Shown here one piece after another: positions 16,301 through 16,862 of a stretch of 16,862 nucleotides of DNA. The notes below the pieces were generated by a model that was not told the origin of the DNA, made no database searches, and worked only from the letters and a program-made list of their open reading frames with translations. The number at the start of each line of letters is the position of its first letter. The stretch's first letter is position 1. The position numbers and the translations under genes are program-made. The stretch comes from Hyphomicrobiales bacterium (GTDB taxonomy: Bacteria; Pseudomonadota; Alphaproteobacteria; Rhizobiales; JAJFHR01): positions 1 to 16,862 of the forward strand of contig JAJFHR010000207.1 of the NCBI GenBank assembly GCA_021775515.1, given 5' to 3'.

Positions 16301-16862
16301 GCCGTTGGAGGAACACCGGCCACGCACCTTGGTTTATCTGCGCACCGGTTTTGGTAATTCTTGGTTTCGTCTTACAGGTTTACACGGCAGCGGTTGCCTC
16401 TGCACAGGTCGAGGTGCTGTCGCTGAAAGCCGCCGTTGCCGCAAACAAACTTCCCCCGATGGAAAAGCGACTACCGGAAAACCCTCGCGTCATAGATCTC
16501 AAACTTTCCAATCGGGCACCGGGAAAATACGGCGGCACGTTGCAAATTTTGATGGGCAAGCAAAAAGATATCCGGATGATGACGGTCTACGGTTATGCCC
16601 GGCTAGTGGCATATGATGACAAGCTCAACATCGTCGCAGATATTCTTGAAAGTTTTGAGGTCGAGGAAAATCGAATTTTCACCTTGCGCCTGCGGCCCGG
16701 GCACAAGTGGTCAGATGGTCAACCCTTTACATCCGAAGATTTTCGCTATTACTGGGAAGATGTGGCCACGGACAAAAAACTATCCAAAGGAACGATGCCC
16801 AAGGAACTTCTGGTTAACGGCAAACCGCCGGTTTTTGAGGTTATCGACGAAACCACGGTTCG
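16297..16862 (+). CDS. Extracellular solute-binding protein, family 5 (peptide-type ABC importer), 3' end beyond window
   Basis: At least 188 residues are present. A signal peptide (MSRWRNTG, hydrophobic stretch to about residue 36, cleavage near AVASA) leads into a mature chain with APGKYGGTLQIL and the family 5 core LRLRPGHKWSDGQPF and TSEDFRYYWEDV. These proteins deliver peptides or related solutes to the membrane complex from the periplasm. The ATG at 16297 overlaps the ATPase stop by 4 bases, so the two are translationally coupled; permease genes probably follow to the right. The substrate cannot be told from this fragment. Confidence 0.93.
   Translation, partial: MSRWRNTGHAPWFICAPVLVILGFVLQVYTAAVASAQVEVLSLKAAVAANKLPPMEKRLPENPRVIDLKLSNRAPGKYGGTLQILMGKQKDIRMMTVYGYARLVAYDDKLNIVADILESFEVEENRIFTLRLRPGHKWSDGQPFTSEDFRYYWEDVATDKKLSKGTMPKELLVNGKPPVFEVIDETTV

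Overview
The window looks like an alphaproteobacterial chromosome segment, most likely Hyphomicrobiales/Rhizobiales-like. Base composition is roughly balanced. Three things suggest this: a textbook CtrA-type box (TTAA-N7-TTAA) in the divergent promoter region, a FecR-like domain at the N-terminus of a giant type I-secreted protein, and a YejF-like fused peptide ABC ATPase followed by a family 5 solute-binding protein. The lineage is an inference; no rRNA or other marker gene is present.

Left two thirds (1-12053, all minus strand): one type I secretion locus. In transcription order it reads TolC-type outer-membrane channel (12053-10674), LapB/HlyB-type ABC exporter with a degenerate C39-like N-terminal domain (10631-8364), HlyD-type membrane-fusion protein (8367-7048, overlapping the exporter by 4 nt), and then, after about 130 bp, a giant gene that runs from about 6919 off the left edge. 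I translated the giant frame codon by codon across the window and found no stop. At least 2306 residues are present and the C-terminus is missing. Its architecture is: FecR-like N-terminal module, Pro/Thr/Gly/Asp-rich linker, a short complete RTX block, six VCBS/cadherin-like domains, one dystroglycan-type cadherin-like domain, then a long RTX region built from very large composite repeats with units of 284 and 324 residues. It is probably a cell-surface adhesin or biofilm matrix protein, and the three upstream genes are its likely secretion machine.

Middle (12054-12493): a divergent intergenic region of about 440 bp. It holds the CtrA-type box at 12155-12170, a plus-strand promoter candidate directly beside it, a weaker minus-strand promoter candidate toward tolC, a 16-bp imperfect palindrome, and a second promoter candidate close to the plus-strand gene.

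Right part (12494-16862, plus strand): a secreted YcbB-type L,D-transpeptidase (peptidoglycan 3-3 crosslinking), then a two-gene start of a peptide-type ABC import operon. This consists of a fused double-NBD ATPase of 651 aa whose start region looks odd, and a family 5 extracellular solute-binding protein that overlaps it by 4 nt and runs off the right edge. Together the window combines surface adhesion, cell-wall crosslinking and peptide uptake, with a possible cell-cycle regulator site between the first two.
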